A stretch of 64,000 bases of DNA from CAXBCP01 sp963974055 (GTDB lineage: Bacteria; Pseudomonadota; Alphaproteobacteria; MPNO01; UBA830): the NCBI GenBank assembly GCA_963974055.1, contig CAXBCP010000021.1, forward strand, positions 25,922-89,921, read 5' to 3'. The notes beneath the pieces are model-generated. The model had not been told where the DNA came from, searched no databases, and was given only the letters and a program-made list of their open reading frames with translations. Below, piece by piece: positions 34,578 to 43,682 of this stretch; within the stretch, counting starts at the first letter, position 1; the number at the start of each line of letters is the position of its first letter. Both the position numbers and the translations under genes were made by a program.

Positions 34578-34838
34578 GTGGCTCAAGTCGAAATCTATTC
34601 AAGCATGTTTTGCCCGTTCTGCTCCCGCGCCAAGCACCTGCTGGCGCAAAAGGGCGTTGAGTTTATCGAAATCGATGTCGATACCAGCCCGGGCCGCCGC
34701 AACGAGATGCTGGACCGCGCCAACGGCCAGCATACCGTGCCGCAGATATTCATAGACGACCAGCATGTCGGCGGGTCGGACGACCTTGCCGCGCTCGACC
34801 GGGCCGGCAAGCTCGACGGGATGCTCGGTCTCGGCTGA
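34578..34838 (+). CDS. grxC: Glutaredoxin 3 (GrxC)
   Basis: 86 residues from GTG 34578, behind an AAGGA at 34564-34568. The dithiol active site is C12-P-F-C15 (Phe in place of the more usual Tyr). The GSH-binding TVPQIFIDDQHVGGSDDL segment is typical of class I glutaredoxins. It reduces protein disulfides with glutathione. A longer in-frame extension to 34434 has no family similarity. Its TGA stop overlaps the next gene's ATG (TGATG), so translation is coupled. Confidence 0.94.
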   Translation: MAQVEIYSSMFCPFCSRAKHLLAQKGVEFIEIDVDTSPGRRNEMLDRANGQHTVPQIFIDDQHVGGSDDLAALDRAGKLDGMLGLG

Positions 34839-35686
34839 TGGGCAGTTCGTTCCGCCTTGCCTGCGTTCAGGTCAATGCCGGAAACGAAATCGGCCCCAAT
34901 GTTGAAACGGCCACGGCGCTGATCCGCGAAGCGGCGTCGGATGGCGCGGATTTTATATCCCTGCCCGAATGCGTGGCGCTGCTGGAGCCCGACCGCGACG
35001 CGCTGTTCCGGAAATCGGAAACGAAAAACGGCCACCCGGCACTGCAGGCATTCGCAGCCCTCGCGGGAGATCTGGGAATATGGCTTCATGTCGGCTCCAT
35101 CGCGGTTCTCGCCGGTGACGGACGGATTGCCAACCGGACCTTCCTGATCGATCCCAGCGGGGCGGTGACGGCAAAATACGACAAGATTCACATGTTCGAC
35201 GTCGATCTTGAAGGCGGCGAATCCTACCGCGAATCGAATACCTACCAGCCGGGCGATGCCGCGGTGATCGCCGACATTCCGTGGGGGAAGGCGGGACTGA
35301 CCATCTGCTACGATGTCCGGTTCCCCGCGCTGTATACCGGGCTTGCGACTGCCGGCGCGGACTTTATCGGCGTGCCGTCGGCGTTTACCCGCAAGACGGG
35401 GCGGGCGCACTGGCACGTGCTGCTCCGCGCCCGCGCAATCGAGACCGGGTGCTGGATATTCGCTGCGGCCCAGTGCGGCGATCATGCCGCCGGGCGGCAA
35501 ACCTACGGTCATTCCCTGATCGTCGATCCGTGGGGCGATATCGTCGCCGAGGCCGGCGAGGAACCCGGTGTCATTATCGCCGATATCGATCCCGCCCGGG
35601 TCGGCGCGGCGCGCCGGTCCGTGCCGTCGCTTGCGAACGCCCGGCCCTACCGGCCCGCCGGGGCCGTTAAACGGGCGGCGGAATAA
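34838..35686 (+). CDS. Carbon-nitrogen hydrolase, Nit1/deaminated-glutathione amidase-like
   Basis: 282 residues. The catalytic triad of the nitrilase superfamily is E44 (LPECVAL), K116 (KYDKIHMFDV) and C157 (LTICYDVRFP). KIHMFDVD and the RARAIETGCW region resemble Nit1-type amidases that repair deaminated glutathione. Placement directly after glutaredoxin, overlapping by one base, supports a link to glutathione, but a general omega-amidase is possible. The C-terminal 20 nt overlap the convergent methyltransferase gene. Confidence 0.88.
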   Translation: MGSSFRLACVQVNAGNEIGPNVETATALIREAASDGADFISLPECVALLEPDRDALFRKSETKNGHPALQAFAALAGDLGIWLHVGSIAVLAGDGRIANRTFLIDPSGAVTAKYDKIHMFDVDLEGGESYRESNTYQPGDAAVIADIPWGKAGLTICYDVRFPALYTGLATAGADFIGVPSAFTRKTGRAHWHVLLRARAIETGCWIFAAAQCGDHAAGRQTYGHSLIVDPWGDIVAEAGEEPGVIIADIDPARVGAARRSVPSLANARPYRPAGAVKRAAE

Positions 35687-36257
35687 CCGGGATCGCCGCG
35701 GCCCGTCTGACGGCGGCGATCCGCTGCACGATGGCAGGCGCCGGAATCGCGACCTCCCCGAACTCATACGCGACAACCGATAATTCACCCGCGACCGCGT
35801 CCAGTAATTCACCGTCCCGCAGCAGGAAATCCGGATTGCGGGGACGGCCGAACCGTTCGTTGCCGACCGCGAAGGTCTCGTAAATCAGAACGCCGCCGGG
35901 GGTCAGGCTGTCGATCAGAACCGGCAGCAACGGCCGGTACAGGTAGTTGGCAACGACAATCCCGTCGAACGACCGGCCCGGCAGCGGCCAGGGGGCATCG
36001 CCTTCGAGGTCCGCCTCGATCGCCTCCACGCCGGTCGGGGCGGGGAGCGGGCCGGCGCGATTCAGCGTAAGCGGATTATGTTCTAGACGCGAAATGTCGC
36101 GGTCGATCGCGGTGACCCTGAAACCGGTTTCGGCGAACAGCGCTGTGTGGCGGCCGGTCCCGCAGGCGACATCCAGCACGGTTCCGCCTGCCGTTATCAG
36201 GGATGCGAAGCGGCGGACCCAGGGCGACGGCGGCGCGATGGCGTATGGTTCGGTCAT
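35667..36257 (-). CDS. Class I SAM-dependent methyltransferase (TehB/UbiE-like)
   Basis: 196 residues. SAM motif I is VLDVACGTGRHTALFAE, motif II IDRDISRLE, and motif IV SFDGIVVANYLYRPLLPVLIDSL, followed by PGGVLIYETFAVGNE. The latter (YETFAxGNExFGRPxNPDFLL) is a distinctive block of a small-molecule methyltransferase group whose substrates are mostly unknown. Its 3' end overlaps the convergent nitrilase-family gene by 20 nt. It is divergent from the DUF1178 gene. Confidence 0.8.
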   Translation of the reverse strand: MTEPYAIAPPSPWVRRFASLITAGGTVLDVACGTGRHTALFAETGFRVTAIDRDISRLEHNPLTLNRAGPLPAPTGVEAIEADLEGDAPWPLPGRSFDGIVVANYLYRPLLPVLIDSLTPGGVLIYETFAVGNERFGRPRNPDFLLRDGELLDAVAGELSVVAYEFGEVAIPAPAIVQRIAAVRRAAAIPVIPPPV

Positions 36258-36334
36258 TTGTTTGCATTAAGCCTTTGTATTTTCTGCAAAAAATAGAACT
36301 TGGAAAATGCCAAATCTACCTTAATTTGAGTGTC

Positions 36335-36781
36335 ATGATTGTATTCGATGTCAGTTGCAGCAACGATCACGTCTTCGAAGGCTGGTTCAGGGATACGGAA
36401 TCGTTCGGCGAACAGGTCGAAGCGGGGGCCGTCACCTGTCCCGTCTGCGGCGACCACAAGGTCCGCAAGGCCATAATGGCGCCCAATGTCGGCGGCATCC
36501 GCAAGGGCAAGGACGACGCTGCTGCGCCCAATGCGGTCATGGCGCAACCCGACAGCAAAGTGGCCGAGTTCGTCGAGGCGCTGCATGAACTGAAAAAGCA
36601 CGTCGAGGAAAACAGCGACTATGTCGGCGACACGTTCCCCGAAGAAGCGCGCAAGATTCATTACGGCGAGACCGAGGCCCGTTCCATTCACGGCGAGGCG
36701 ACCCCGGAAGAAGCGGCCGAACTGGTCGACGAAGGAGTCGATTTCCATCGCATTCCCTGGCCGGGCAAGTCTGACGCCTGA
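36335..36781 (+). CDS. DUF1178 family protein
   Basis: 148 residues from ATG 36335. It starts MIVFDVSCSNDHVFEGWFRD and contains CPVCGDHKVRKAIMAPNV, so C and CxxC could form a rubredoxin- or FmdB-like zinc knuckle. A helical region (SKVAEFVEALHELKKHVEENSDYVGD) and the signature HYGETEARSIHGEATPEEAAELVDEGV follow. This is the family pattern; the function is unknown. It is found next to the nitrilase-family gene in many alphaproteobacteria. The upstream extension overlaps the divergent methyltransferase and was rejected. Confidence 0.9.
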   Translation: MIVFDVSCSNDHVFEGWFRDTESFGEQVEAGAVTCPVCGDHKVRKAIMAPNVGGIRKGKDDAAAPNAVMAQPDSKVAEFVEALHELKKHVEENSDYVGDTFPEEARKIHYGETEARSIHGEATPEEAAELVDEGVDFHRIPWPGKSDA

Positions 36782-36810
36782 CAACTCGGCGGCCTGGCCG
36801 CAGGTCTGAA

Positions 36811-37992
36811 ATGCCGTCACCCCTGAAAATCAGCAATCGACACGCCCGGCGCCTGTGGCTGAAGACACAGGAACTGGCGTCCGCACCGACCGGGCCGGTC
36901 GATGTTTCGGAGACAATCCGGCGCCTGGGATATGTCCAGCTCGATACCATACGCATCGTGGCGCGGGCCCATCATCATATTCTGTGGTCCCGGAACCGGA
37001 ACTATCGCGAAGACATGCTGGCCGGCGTGATGGCGGCCGACCGCAGCGTGTTCGAACACTACACGCATGATGCGTCGATTCTGCCGATGGAATTCTATCC
37101 TATGTGGCGGCGCCAGTTCCGGCGACTGAAAGAAAAAAGGGAACGCTCGAAATATTTTTCGGCCATGCCGGACAGGCCGACGCGGGACGCGATCAAAAAA
37201 CGCATCGCCGATGAAGGGCCGCTTTCGACCCATGCGTTCGATACCAAGGTCGCCGGGTCCGGGAAGATGTGGGCCCGGCCGCCGCATAAACTGGCGCTGG
37301 ACTATATGTGGTACGCCGGAGAACTCGCGACATCGCACCGGGAAAATTTCACCAAATTCTACGACCTGGCGGAACGGGTCATCCCCGCGGAGATGCGCGA
37401 CCCGGTCCATGACGACGACGTGCAGGTCGACTGGCTCTGCCAGGGTGCGCTGGACCGTCTGGGCTTCGGCACGCCCGGCGAAATCCAGAGATTCTGGGAG
37501 GCGGCGGACGGGAAAGAGGTTCGGGCCTGGGTCGAAAAGGCCGAAAAGTCGCTGGTCCCGGTCGAGGTGCAGGCAGCGGACGGATCGTGGAGCCGGGCGC
37601 TCGCGCCGGGCGATATCGAGACCCGCCTGTCGGCGCTTTCCGCACCGCCATCGCGATTGCGGATTCTCAATCCGTTCGATCCCGTCATCCGCGACCGGGC
37701 GCGCCTGCAGCGCCTGTTCGGGTTCGGGTACCGGGTTGAAATGTTCGTGCCGGAAGCGAAGCGCGAATGGGGGTATTACGTGTTCCCGCTGCTCGAAGGA
37801 GATCGCTTCGTCGGACGGCTGGAAGCCAAGGCCGACCGCAAACGCGGCGTATTGGACGTATCGAATCTGTGGCCCGAACCGGGCGTGACATGGACCGCCG
37901 CCCGCGCCGCCAGGCTCGATGCCGAGCTTTCCCGGTTCGCGCGTCTGGCAACCGTAACGGACGTGACGTGGTCCTGTCCGCGGCCGGGATGA
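36811..37992 (+). CDS. YcaQ/AlkX-type winged-helix DNA glycosylase (HTH_42)
   Basis: 393 residues. It has the HTH_42 fold, with the putative catalytic Q43-L-D45 in YVQLDTIRIVARAHHHILWSR. The Q-x-D form is that of E. coli YcaQ/AlkX; the Streptomyces AlkZ form is Q-x-Q. The C-terminal segment ILNPFDPVIRDRARLQRLFGF, with GYYVFPLLEGDRFVGRLEAKADR, completes the family pattern. These enzymes unhook alkylated bases and interstrand crosslinks. It lies 29 nt after the DUF1178 gene and may be cotranscribed. Confidence 0.9.
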   Translation: MPSPLKISNRHARRLWLKTQELASAPTGPVDVSETIRRLGYVQLDTIRIVARAHHHILWSRNRNYREDMLAGVMAADRSVFEHYTHDASILPMEFYPMWRRQFRRLKEKRERSKYFSAMPDRPTRDAIKKRIADEGPLSTHAFDTKVAGSGKMWARPPHKLALDYMWYAGELATSHRENFTKFYDLAERVIPAEMRDPVHDDDVQVDWLCQGALDRLGFGTPGEIQRFWEAADGKEVRAWVEKAEKSLVPVEVQAADGSWSRALAPGDIETRLSALSAPPSRLRILNPFDPVIRDRARLQRLFGFGYRVEMFVPEAKREWGYYVFPLLEGDRFVGRLEAKADRKRGVLDVSNLWPEPGVTWTAARAARLDAELSRFARLATVTDVTWSCPRPG

Positions 37993-38023
37993 CGGCGAAT
38001 CCGCTATTTGCCGATGGGGTCGC

Positions 38024-38779
38024 CTACCGCGTGCCGAACAGGATGTAATTGACCGACACGTCGTCGCTGACGCGCCATTCGTCGCCCAGCAGGTCGAAGC
38101 TCAGCCCGGAAATATCGGTGACGTCGATCCCGCCCCGCCGCAGCCCCGCGGCCAGTTCGGACGGCCGGACGAATTTTCGCCAGTTATGGGTGCCGCGCGG
38201 CAGCCACCGCATGACGTATTCCGCCCCGACGATTCCCATTATGAAGGCCTTGGGCGTCCGGTTCAGGGTCGCAAGCACGGTCGCGCCGCCGTCCCGCACC
38301 AGCGCCGCGCAGGACCCAAGGAACAGATCGATATCGGCGACGTGTTCGACCACTTCCAGCGACAGCACGATATCGAAGGTCTCTCCCGCGTCCCGCAGGT
38401 CTTCGGCAGTGGTGCAGCGGTAATCGACGTCAACGCCCGTCCGTTCCGCATGAACGCGCGCTGTGCCGATATTGCGCTCCGATGCGTCGATGCCGGTAAC
38501 GCTGGCGCCCATCCGCGCGAGCGGCTCGGAGATCAGTCCGCCGCCGCAGCCGACATCGAGCAGGGTAAGACCCTCCAGCGGGGTCAGGGAATGGGGATCG
38601 CGGCCGAAATGGGCGCAGAGGCGGTCGCGAATGTAGCCGAGCCGCACCGGGTTGAATTTGTGCAGCGGCTTGAAATTGCCGGCCGGGTCCCACCATTCGT
38701 CCGCCATCGCGGAGAACCGCGCCACTTCATCGGCATCGATGGTGGTGTTGTCTGGCGTCGTATCGATTGCGGCGGGCAT
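38024..38779 (-). CDS. ubiG: Ubiquinone biosynthesis O-methyltransferase UbiG
   Basis: 251 residues. The N-terminal segment EVARFSAMADEWWDPAGNFKPLHKFNPVRLGYI is diagnostic of UbiG (WWDPxGxFKPLHxxNPxR). SAM motif I is LDVGCGGGLISEPLARMGA, followed by VTGIDASE and DIVLSLEVVEHVAD. It catalyses both O-methylations in ubiquinone synthesis. The C-terminal LPRGTHNWRKFVRPSELA is also typical. It lies divergent from lysC with a 166-nt gap. Confidence 0.96.
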   Translation of the reverse strand: MPAAIDTTPDNTTIDADEVARFSAMADEWWDPAGNFKPLHKFNPVRLGYIRDRLCAHFGRDPHSLTPLEGLTLLDVGCGGGLISEPLARMGASVTGIDASERNIGTARVHAERTGVDVDYRCTTAEDLRDAGETFDIVLSLEVVEHVADIDLFLGSCAALVRDGGATVLATLNRTPKAFIMGIVGAEYVMRWLPRGTHNWRKFVRPSELAAGLRRGGIDVTDISGLSFDLLGDEWRVSDDVSVNYILFGTR

Positions 38780-38945
38780 GTGCGGTAATTGCCTGTACTT
38801 GCCTGTAAAGGTTCATCCGAGTATGTATGCGCCCGCGCCGCCCGGGGCAAGTGAGCCTGTTGCCGTTAACCCTTCGATCCGGATCGGACGGCCTGGACAA
38901 AGCCCGGGTAAATGGCGGCGGCGCAGTTGCTTTTGAGGAGCCGTA

Positions 38946-40166
38946 ATGGCGCGTATCGTGCAAAAGTTCGGCGGCACGTCGGTGGCCGATATTGACCGCA
39001 TCAAGGCGGCCGCGCAGCTCGTAAAACGCGCGGTTGATGCGGGCGATGAAGTGGCCGTTGTCGTGTCCGCGATGTCAGGGACCACCAATCAGCTCGTCGG
39101 CTGGACACGCGACGTATCGCCCATGCACGATGCCCGCGAATACGATGTCGTCGTGTCGGCGGGCGAGCAGATCACGGTCGGGCTGATGGCGATGGCGCTG
39201 CAGACCATCGGGGTCGATGCCCGGTCGTGGCTGGGCTGGCAGATTCCGATGAAGACCGACGAAATGCACGGCCGCGCGCGCATCCAGGACGTCAAAGCCG
39301 ACGAAATCGTCCGCCGTTTCGGCCAGGGGCAGGTTGCGGTGATGGCCGGCTTTCAGGGAATAGCGGCGGATAACCGAATTACGACGCTGGGCCGCGGCGG
39401 GTCCGATACGTCGGCGGTCGCACTTGCGGCGGCGATCAAAGCCGACAGATGTGATATTTATACGGACGTGGACGGAATCTATACCAGCGATCCGCGTATC
39501 GTCACCCGCGCGCGGAAACTCGACAGGATTACCTACGAGGAAATGCTGGAGATGGCGTCGCTGGGCGCAAAGGTGCTTCAGACCCGGTCGGTCGAGCTCG
39601 CCATGAATCACCGGGTGCGCCTTCAGGTGTTGTCGAGTTTCAAGGATGCGCCCGGAACCCTGGTCGTAGATGAGGAAGAAATCGTGGAACAGGAAATCGT
39701 CAGCGGCATTGCCCATAGCGGAAACGAAGCGAAGATCACGCTGGTGCGGGTCCCGGACAATCCCGGCATTGCCGCCGCCATATTCGGCCCGTTGTCGGAA
39801 GCGAGCATCAATGTCGACATGATCGTGCAGAACGTTTCGGAAGACGGCCGCGCGACGGACCTCACCTTCACCGTGCCGAAAGACGATCTTTCGCGAACCA
39901 TGGAAGTTCTGGAAGCCGCGAAGGAAACGCTCGGATTCGAGCGCGTCGTCGGCGATCCCGACGTCGTCAAGATATCGGTTGTCGGGGTCGGAATGCGCAG
40001 TCATGCTGGCGTTGCGATGCGGATGTTTCAGGCGCTTGCAGACAAGGGTATCAACATCCAGGTGATTTCCACGTCGGAAATCAAGATCAGCGTCCTCGTT
40101 TCGGACGCCTATACCGAACTGGCCCTGCGTTCGCTGCATACAGCGTACGGGCTGGACGCCGTATAA
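38946..40166 (+). CDS. lysC: Aspartate kinase
   Basis: 406 residues, the length of the alphaproteobacterial single-function enzyme. N-terminal KFGGTSVADIDRIK, the GRGGSDTSAVALAAAI nucleotide motif and TDVDGIYTSDPRI are canonical. Two ACT regulatory domains follow (ITLVRVPDNPGIAAAIFGPLSEASINVDMIVQNVSEDGR, here noted as the NVDMIVQ block; then VGVGMRSHAGVAMRMFQAL). They are the usual site of lysine and threonine feedback. It phosphorylates aspartate for Lys, Thr, Met and DAP synthesis. A GAGGAG Shine-Dalgarno at 38935 fixes the start. The nitronate monooxygenase gene and ptsP follow closely. Confidence 0.97.
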   Translation: MARIVQKFGGTSVADIDRIKAAAQLVKRAVDAGDEVAVVVSAMSGTTNQLVGWTRDVSPMHDAREYDVVVSAGEQITVGLMAMALQTIGVDARSWLGWQIPMKTDEMHGRARIQDVKADEIVRRFGQGQVAVMAGFQGIAADNRITTLGRGGSDTSAVALAAAIKADRCDIYTDVDGIYTSDPRIVTRARKLDRITYEEMLEMASLGAKVLQTRSVELAMNHRVRLQVLSSFKDAPGTLVVDEEEIVEQEIVSGIAHSGNEAKITLVRVPDNPGIAAAIFGPLSEASINVDMIVQNVSEDGRATDLTFTVPKDDLSRTMEVLEAAKETLGFERVVGDPDVVKISVVGVGMRSHAGVAMRMFQALADKGINIQVISTSEIKISVLVSDAYTELALRSLHTAYGLDAV

Positions 40167-40183
40167 GGACAAGGCAGGACCGA

Positions 40184-41221
40184 ATGGACATCATCGCGCC
40201 ATCGGCGCAGCTCGACAGCCTGTGGAAACGCGGCCGCGACTTTCTCGGTACCGAGTATGCGATACTGGCGGGCGCCATGACCTGGGTGTCGGAGCGCAAC
40301 CTCGTCTCCGCGCTGTCGAATGGCGGCGGGTTCGGCGTGATTGCCTGCGGGGCGATGACGCCGGAATTGCTGACCGCGGAGATCGCCGCGACCAAGGCGC
40401 TCACCGACAAGCCGTTCGGCGTAAACCTGATCACAATGCATCCCGAGCTCGAAACGCTGATCGATGTCTGTCTCGAACATAATGTCGGCCATATCATTCT
40501 GGCCGGCGGCCTGCCCGGCGGGCCGGCCATTGCGCGGGCCAGAGACGGCGGCGCAAAGGTGGTCTGCTTCGCACCCACGCTGGCGCTCGCCAAACGGCTG
40601 ATCCGCCAGGGCGCGGATGCGCTGGTGATCGAAGGCGCCGAGGCAGGCGGTCATATCGGGCCGGTCGCGACCAGCGTGCTGGCGCAGGAAATTCTGCCGC
40701 ATATCGATGATGTTCCCGTGTTCATTGCGGGCGGGATCGCACGCGGCGATGCAATCGTCGGCTATCTGGAAATGGGTGCGTCCGGCTGCCAGCTCGGCAC
40801 CCGGTTTGTCTGTGCCGAAGAATCCATCGCGCATGAAAATTTCAAGAAGGCCTTTCTCCGTGCTTCGGCCCGCGATGCAATGCCGTCGGTGCAGCTCGAT
40901 CCCGACTTTCCGGTCATTCCCGTCCGCGCTTTGCAGAACGATGCGACCCGGGAATTCGCGCAGACGCAGCGCGATGTGATCGACTCTTTCCGCCGCGGCG
41001 AACTGGACCAGACGGCGGCCCAGCTGAAGATCGAACACTACTGGGCGGGCGCCCTGCGCCGTGCCGTGGTCGATGGCGACATCGAGACGGGTTCGATGAT
41101 GGCGGGGCAAAGCGTCGGTATGGTCAAACTGGTCCAGCCTGCCGCTGAAATTCTGCGTGAACTGGTAGATCAGGCGCTCGCCGCCCTTGGAGGCAGAGGT
41201 CGGTCAAAGGCAGTGCTTTAA
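40184..41221 (+). CDS. Nitronate monooxygenase / FabK-like FMN enzyme
   Basis: 345 residues. A TIM-barrel FMN protein of the 2-nitropropane dioxygenase family: YAILAGAMTWVSERNLVSALSNGGGFGVIACG, then GADALVIEGAEAGGHIGP and VPVFIAGGIARGDAIVGYLEMGASGCQLGTRFVC (phosphate-binding GGI and GTRF motifs). It probably oxidises alkyl nitronates such as propionate-3-nitronate, a detoxification reaction; a role as enoyl-ACP reductase (FabK) is less likely. It lies 17 nt after lysC, and its TAA overlaps the ptsP ATG. The lysC-NMO-ptsP order recurs in Rhodospirillales. Confidence 0.87.
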   Translation: MDIIAPSAQLDSLWKRGRDFLGTEYAILAGAMTWVSERNLVSALSNGGGFGVIACGAMTPELLTAEIAATKALTDKPFGVNLITMHPELETLIDVCLEHNVGHIILAGGLPGGPAIARARDGGAKVVCFAPTLALAKRLIRQGADALVIEGAEAGGHIGPVATSVLAQEILPHIDDVPVFIAGGIARGDAIVGYLEMGASGCQLGTRFVCAEESIAHENFKKAFLRASARDAMPSVQLDPDFPVIPVRALQNDATREFAQTQRDVIDSFRRGELDQTAAQLKIEHYWAGALRRAVVDGDIETGSMMAGQSVGMVKLVQPAAEILRELVDQALAALGGRGRSKAVL

Positions 41222-43497
41222 TGGACGGTACCCCCCAAACGGGGCACCGTGCGGCATTACGCCGTCTCCGCGATATCATGGCGGGGTCGGGGACGGCGCA
41301 GAACAGGCTCGATCAGATCGTCGGCATCGTGGCCGCGGAAATGGCCGCAGAGGTCTGCTCGGTATATGTGCAGCGGGCCGGCGATATTCTCGAGCTTTTC
41401 GCGACCCAGGGACTGAATCCTGAATCGGTCCATGTCACACGTTTGCAGCTCGGTGAGGGGCTGGTCGGCACGATCGCCCTGACTGCCGAACCGCTGAACC
41501 TGCCCGACGCCCAGGCCCACCCGAATTTCAGCTATCGCCCGGAGACCGGCGAAGAGGTGTTCGCGTCGCTGGTGGGAGTCCCCGTTATTCGCGGCGGCCG
41601 GGTCCGCGGGGTGCTGGTGATCCAGAACCGGGACAAGCGCACCTATTCGGAAGAGGAAGAAGAAGCGCTTGAGATCATTGCCGTGGTCATCGCGGAGCTC
41701 ATCGCATCCGGGAATCTGATCAACCCGGACGAAAAGTTCGAACTCGGCAGCAGCCGGTCGTTCCGGTCGTCCCGGCTGACCGGCATGTCGATCAATGACG
41801 GTCTCGCCGTCGGCGAAGCCGTTCTGCATACGCCCAACGTCACCATACGCCAGATGTTTGCCGACGATGCCGAGATCGAACACGAACGTTTGCGCGATGC
41901 GATGACGGCGATGCATGCGGCGATTGACGAATTGCTGTCGTCGTCGCGGCTGCGGGCGGCGGGGGAACACCGCGAAGTGCTCGATTCCTATCGCCGTTTT
42001 GCAGAGGATCGCGGCTGGCTGCGCCGGATTCGCGAAGGCATCGACAGCGGCCTGACAGCGGATGCGGCCGTGCAGCAGGTCCGCGAAGACACCGTGGCGC
42101 GCATGCGCAGCGTCAGCGATCCCTATTTGCGGGAACGTCTCAGCGACCTCGAAGATATCGCGATCCGCCTGATGCTCCATCTCGGGGGCGGCGTGCGTCA
42201 GCAGGATCTGCCCGACGACATCATCCTGATTGCCCGGAACCCGGGGCCCGCAGAACTGCTGGATTACGACACGTCGCGGCTGCGTGCGCTCGTCACCGAA
42301 AAAGGCACCCCGACGTCGCATGTTTCGATCATCGCCCGGGCTCTCGGAATTCCGGTCGTCAGCAAGGTCGACGGATTGATGAAAAGCGTCGATCCCGGCG
42401 ACCCGGTGATCGTCGACGGCGATAACGGCCAGATATTCGTCCGGCCGTCCGAAGAAGTTCAGGCGATGATGACCGATACGCTGGTGGCCCGCGATCAGCG
42501 CCGCAGCCTGTACGCGTCGATGCGCGGGCTCAAGACCGTGACGCGGGACGGCGTACCGATCTCGCTCAACATCAATTGCGGCATGCTGGCGGATATGCAG
42601 TGGCTTGCCGAGACCGGGGCGGACGGCGTCGGGCTGTTTCGCACCGAAATTCCTTTCATGGTCCGGTCGACCTTCCCGGATTCGGACCAGCAGACCCGGA
42701 TTTACCGGGATGTCCTGGAACAGGCAGACGGCAAACCCGTCCATTTCCGCACCCTCGATATTGGCGGCGACAAGCAGCTGCCCTATCTTCAGGACAACGA
42801 CGACCAGAATCCGGCGCTCGGCTGGCGGTCCATCCGGGTCGGGCTCGACCGGCCCGGCATGTTGCGCCAGCAATTGCGGGCGATGCTGCGGGCCGCTTCC
42901 GGCCGTGAACTGTATGTAATGTTCCCGATGATCGCCGAAGTCGCGGAATTCAAGACCGCGCAGAATGTCCTGATGATGGAGCGCGACCGGATCGACCGTC
43001 TGAATACCGACGGCGTCGAGCCGCCGACCGCCGTTCATGTCGGGGCGATGCTCGAAGTGCCGGGGCTGATCTGGCAGCTCGATGCGCTTCTGCCCCATGT
43101 CGATTTTCTGTCGATCGGCAGCAACGACCTGTTCCAGTTCCTGTTCGCCTTCGATCGCGGAAATCCGCGCGTGGCCAACCGCTACGATATCCTTTCGCCG
43201 GGGTTGTTGTCGGCGTTGCGTGAAATACTGGCAAAGTGTAAGGCGGCGGATGTACGGGTGTCCCTGTGCGGCGAAATGGCCGGTCATCCGCTCGAAGCGA
43301 TGGCGCTGCTGGGGCTCGGGATGACGTCTCTGTCGTTGTCGCCGTCGATGTTCGGCTCGGTCAAGGCGATGACCCTGACGGTCGATACGCGGGAACTCGG
43401 CGCCTATATGAATATGCTTCTGGATACGCCCGATCACAGTTTGAGACGCAAATTACGGGCCTATGCCCTCGATCACAGCGTTGTTCTTGAATCCTGA
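41221..43497 (+). CDS. ptsP: Phosphoenolpyruvate-protein phosphotransferase PtsP (EI-Ntr)
   Basis: 758 residues. An N-terminal GAF domain (about 20-165) is followed by the PEP-utiliser N domain and the phosphohistidine domain, with H367 in GTPTSHVSIIARALGIPVV. The PEP-binding barrel has ADGVGLFRTEIPFM, RTLDIGGDKQLPYL and the C-terminal CGEMAGHP. It starts the nitrogen phosphotransferase cascade (EI-Ntr to NPr to EIIA-Ntr), which senses glutamine/2-oxoglutarate through GAF and controls potassium, nitrogen and PHB metabolism. Translation is coupled to the preceding gene (TAATG). Confidence 0.96.
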   Translation: MDGTPQTGHRAALRRLRDIMAGSGTAQNRLDQIVGIVAAEMAAEVCSVYVQRAGDILELFATQGLNPESVHVTRLQLGEGLVGTIALTAEPLNLPDAQAHPNFSYRPETGEEVFASLVGVPVIRGGRVRGVLVIQNRDKRTYSEEEEEALEIIAVVIAELIASGNLINPDEKFELGSSRSFRSSRLTGMSINDGLAVGEAVLHTPNVTIRQMFADDAEIEHERLRDAMTAMHAAIDELLSSSRLRAAGEHREVLDSYRRFAEDRGWLRRIREGIDSGLTADAAVQQVREDTVARMRSVSDPYLRERLSDLEDIAIRLMLHLGGGVRQQDLPDDIILIARNPGPAELLDYDTSRLRALVTEKGTPTSHVSIIARALGIPVVSKVDGLMKSVDPGDPVIVDGDNGQIFVRPSEEVQAMMTDTLVARDQRRSLYASMRGLKTVTRDGVPISLNINCGMLADMQWLAETGADGVGLFRTEIPFMVRSTFPDSDQQTRIYRDVLEQADGKPVHFRTLDIGGDKQLPYLQDNDDQNPALGWRSIRVGLDRPGMLRQQLRAMLRAASGRELYVMFPMIAEVAEFKTAQNVLMMERDRIDRLNTDGVEPPTAVHVGAMLEVPGLIWQLDALLPHVDFLSIGSNDLFQFLFAFDRGNPRVANRYDILSPGLLSALREILAKCKAADVRVSLCGEMAGHPLEAMALLGLGMTSLSLSPSMFGSVKAMTLTVDTRELGAYMNMLLDTPDHSLRRKLRAYALDHSVVLES

Positions 43498-43682
43498 AGG
43501 TTTGTTGCAAACGCAGTTTGACGTTGATATCCGATTGATTTCCTTGTTATTTCTCTCGGGTCGTTGTCGGGCGGGCTATCGGTAAGGATAAATTCAGGGG
43601 TATGCGGTACGATTTGTGCCGTGTACGCAAAACTATAGCCTGTCTCGATACGAAGAGCCGATGCGTGAGGGGCGCATTTGAT

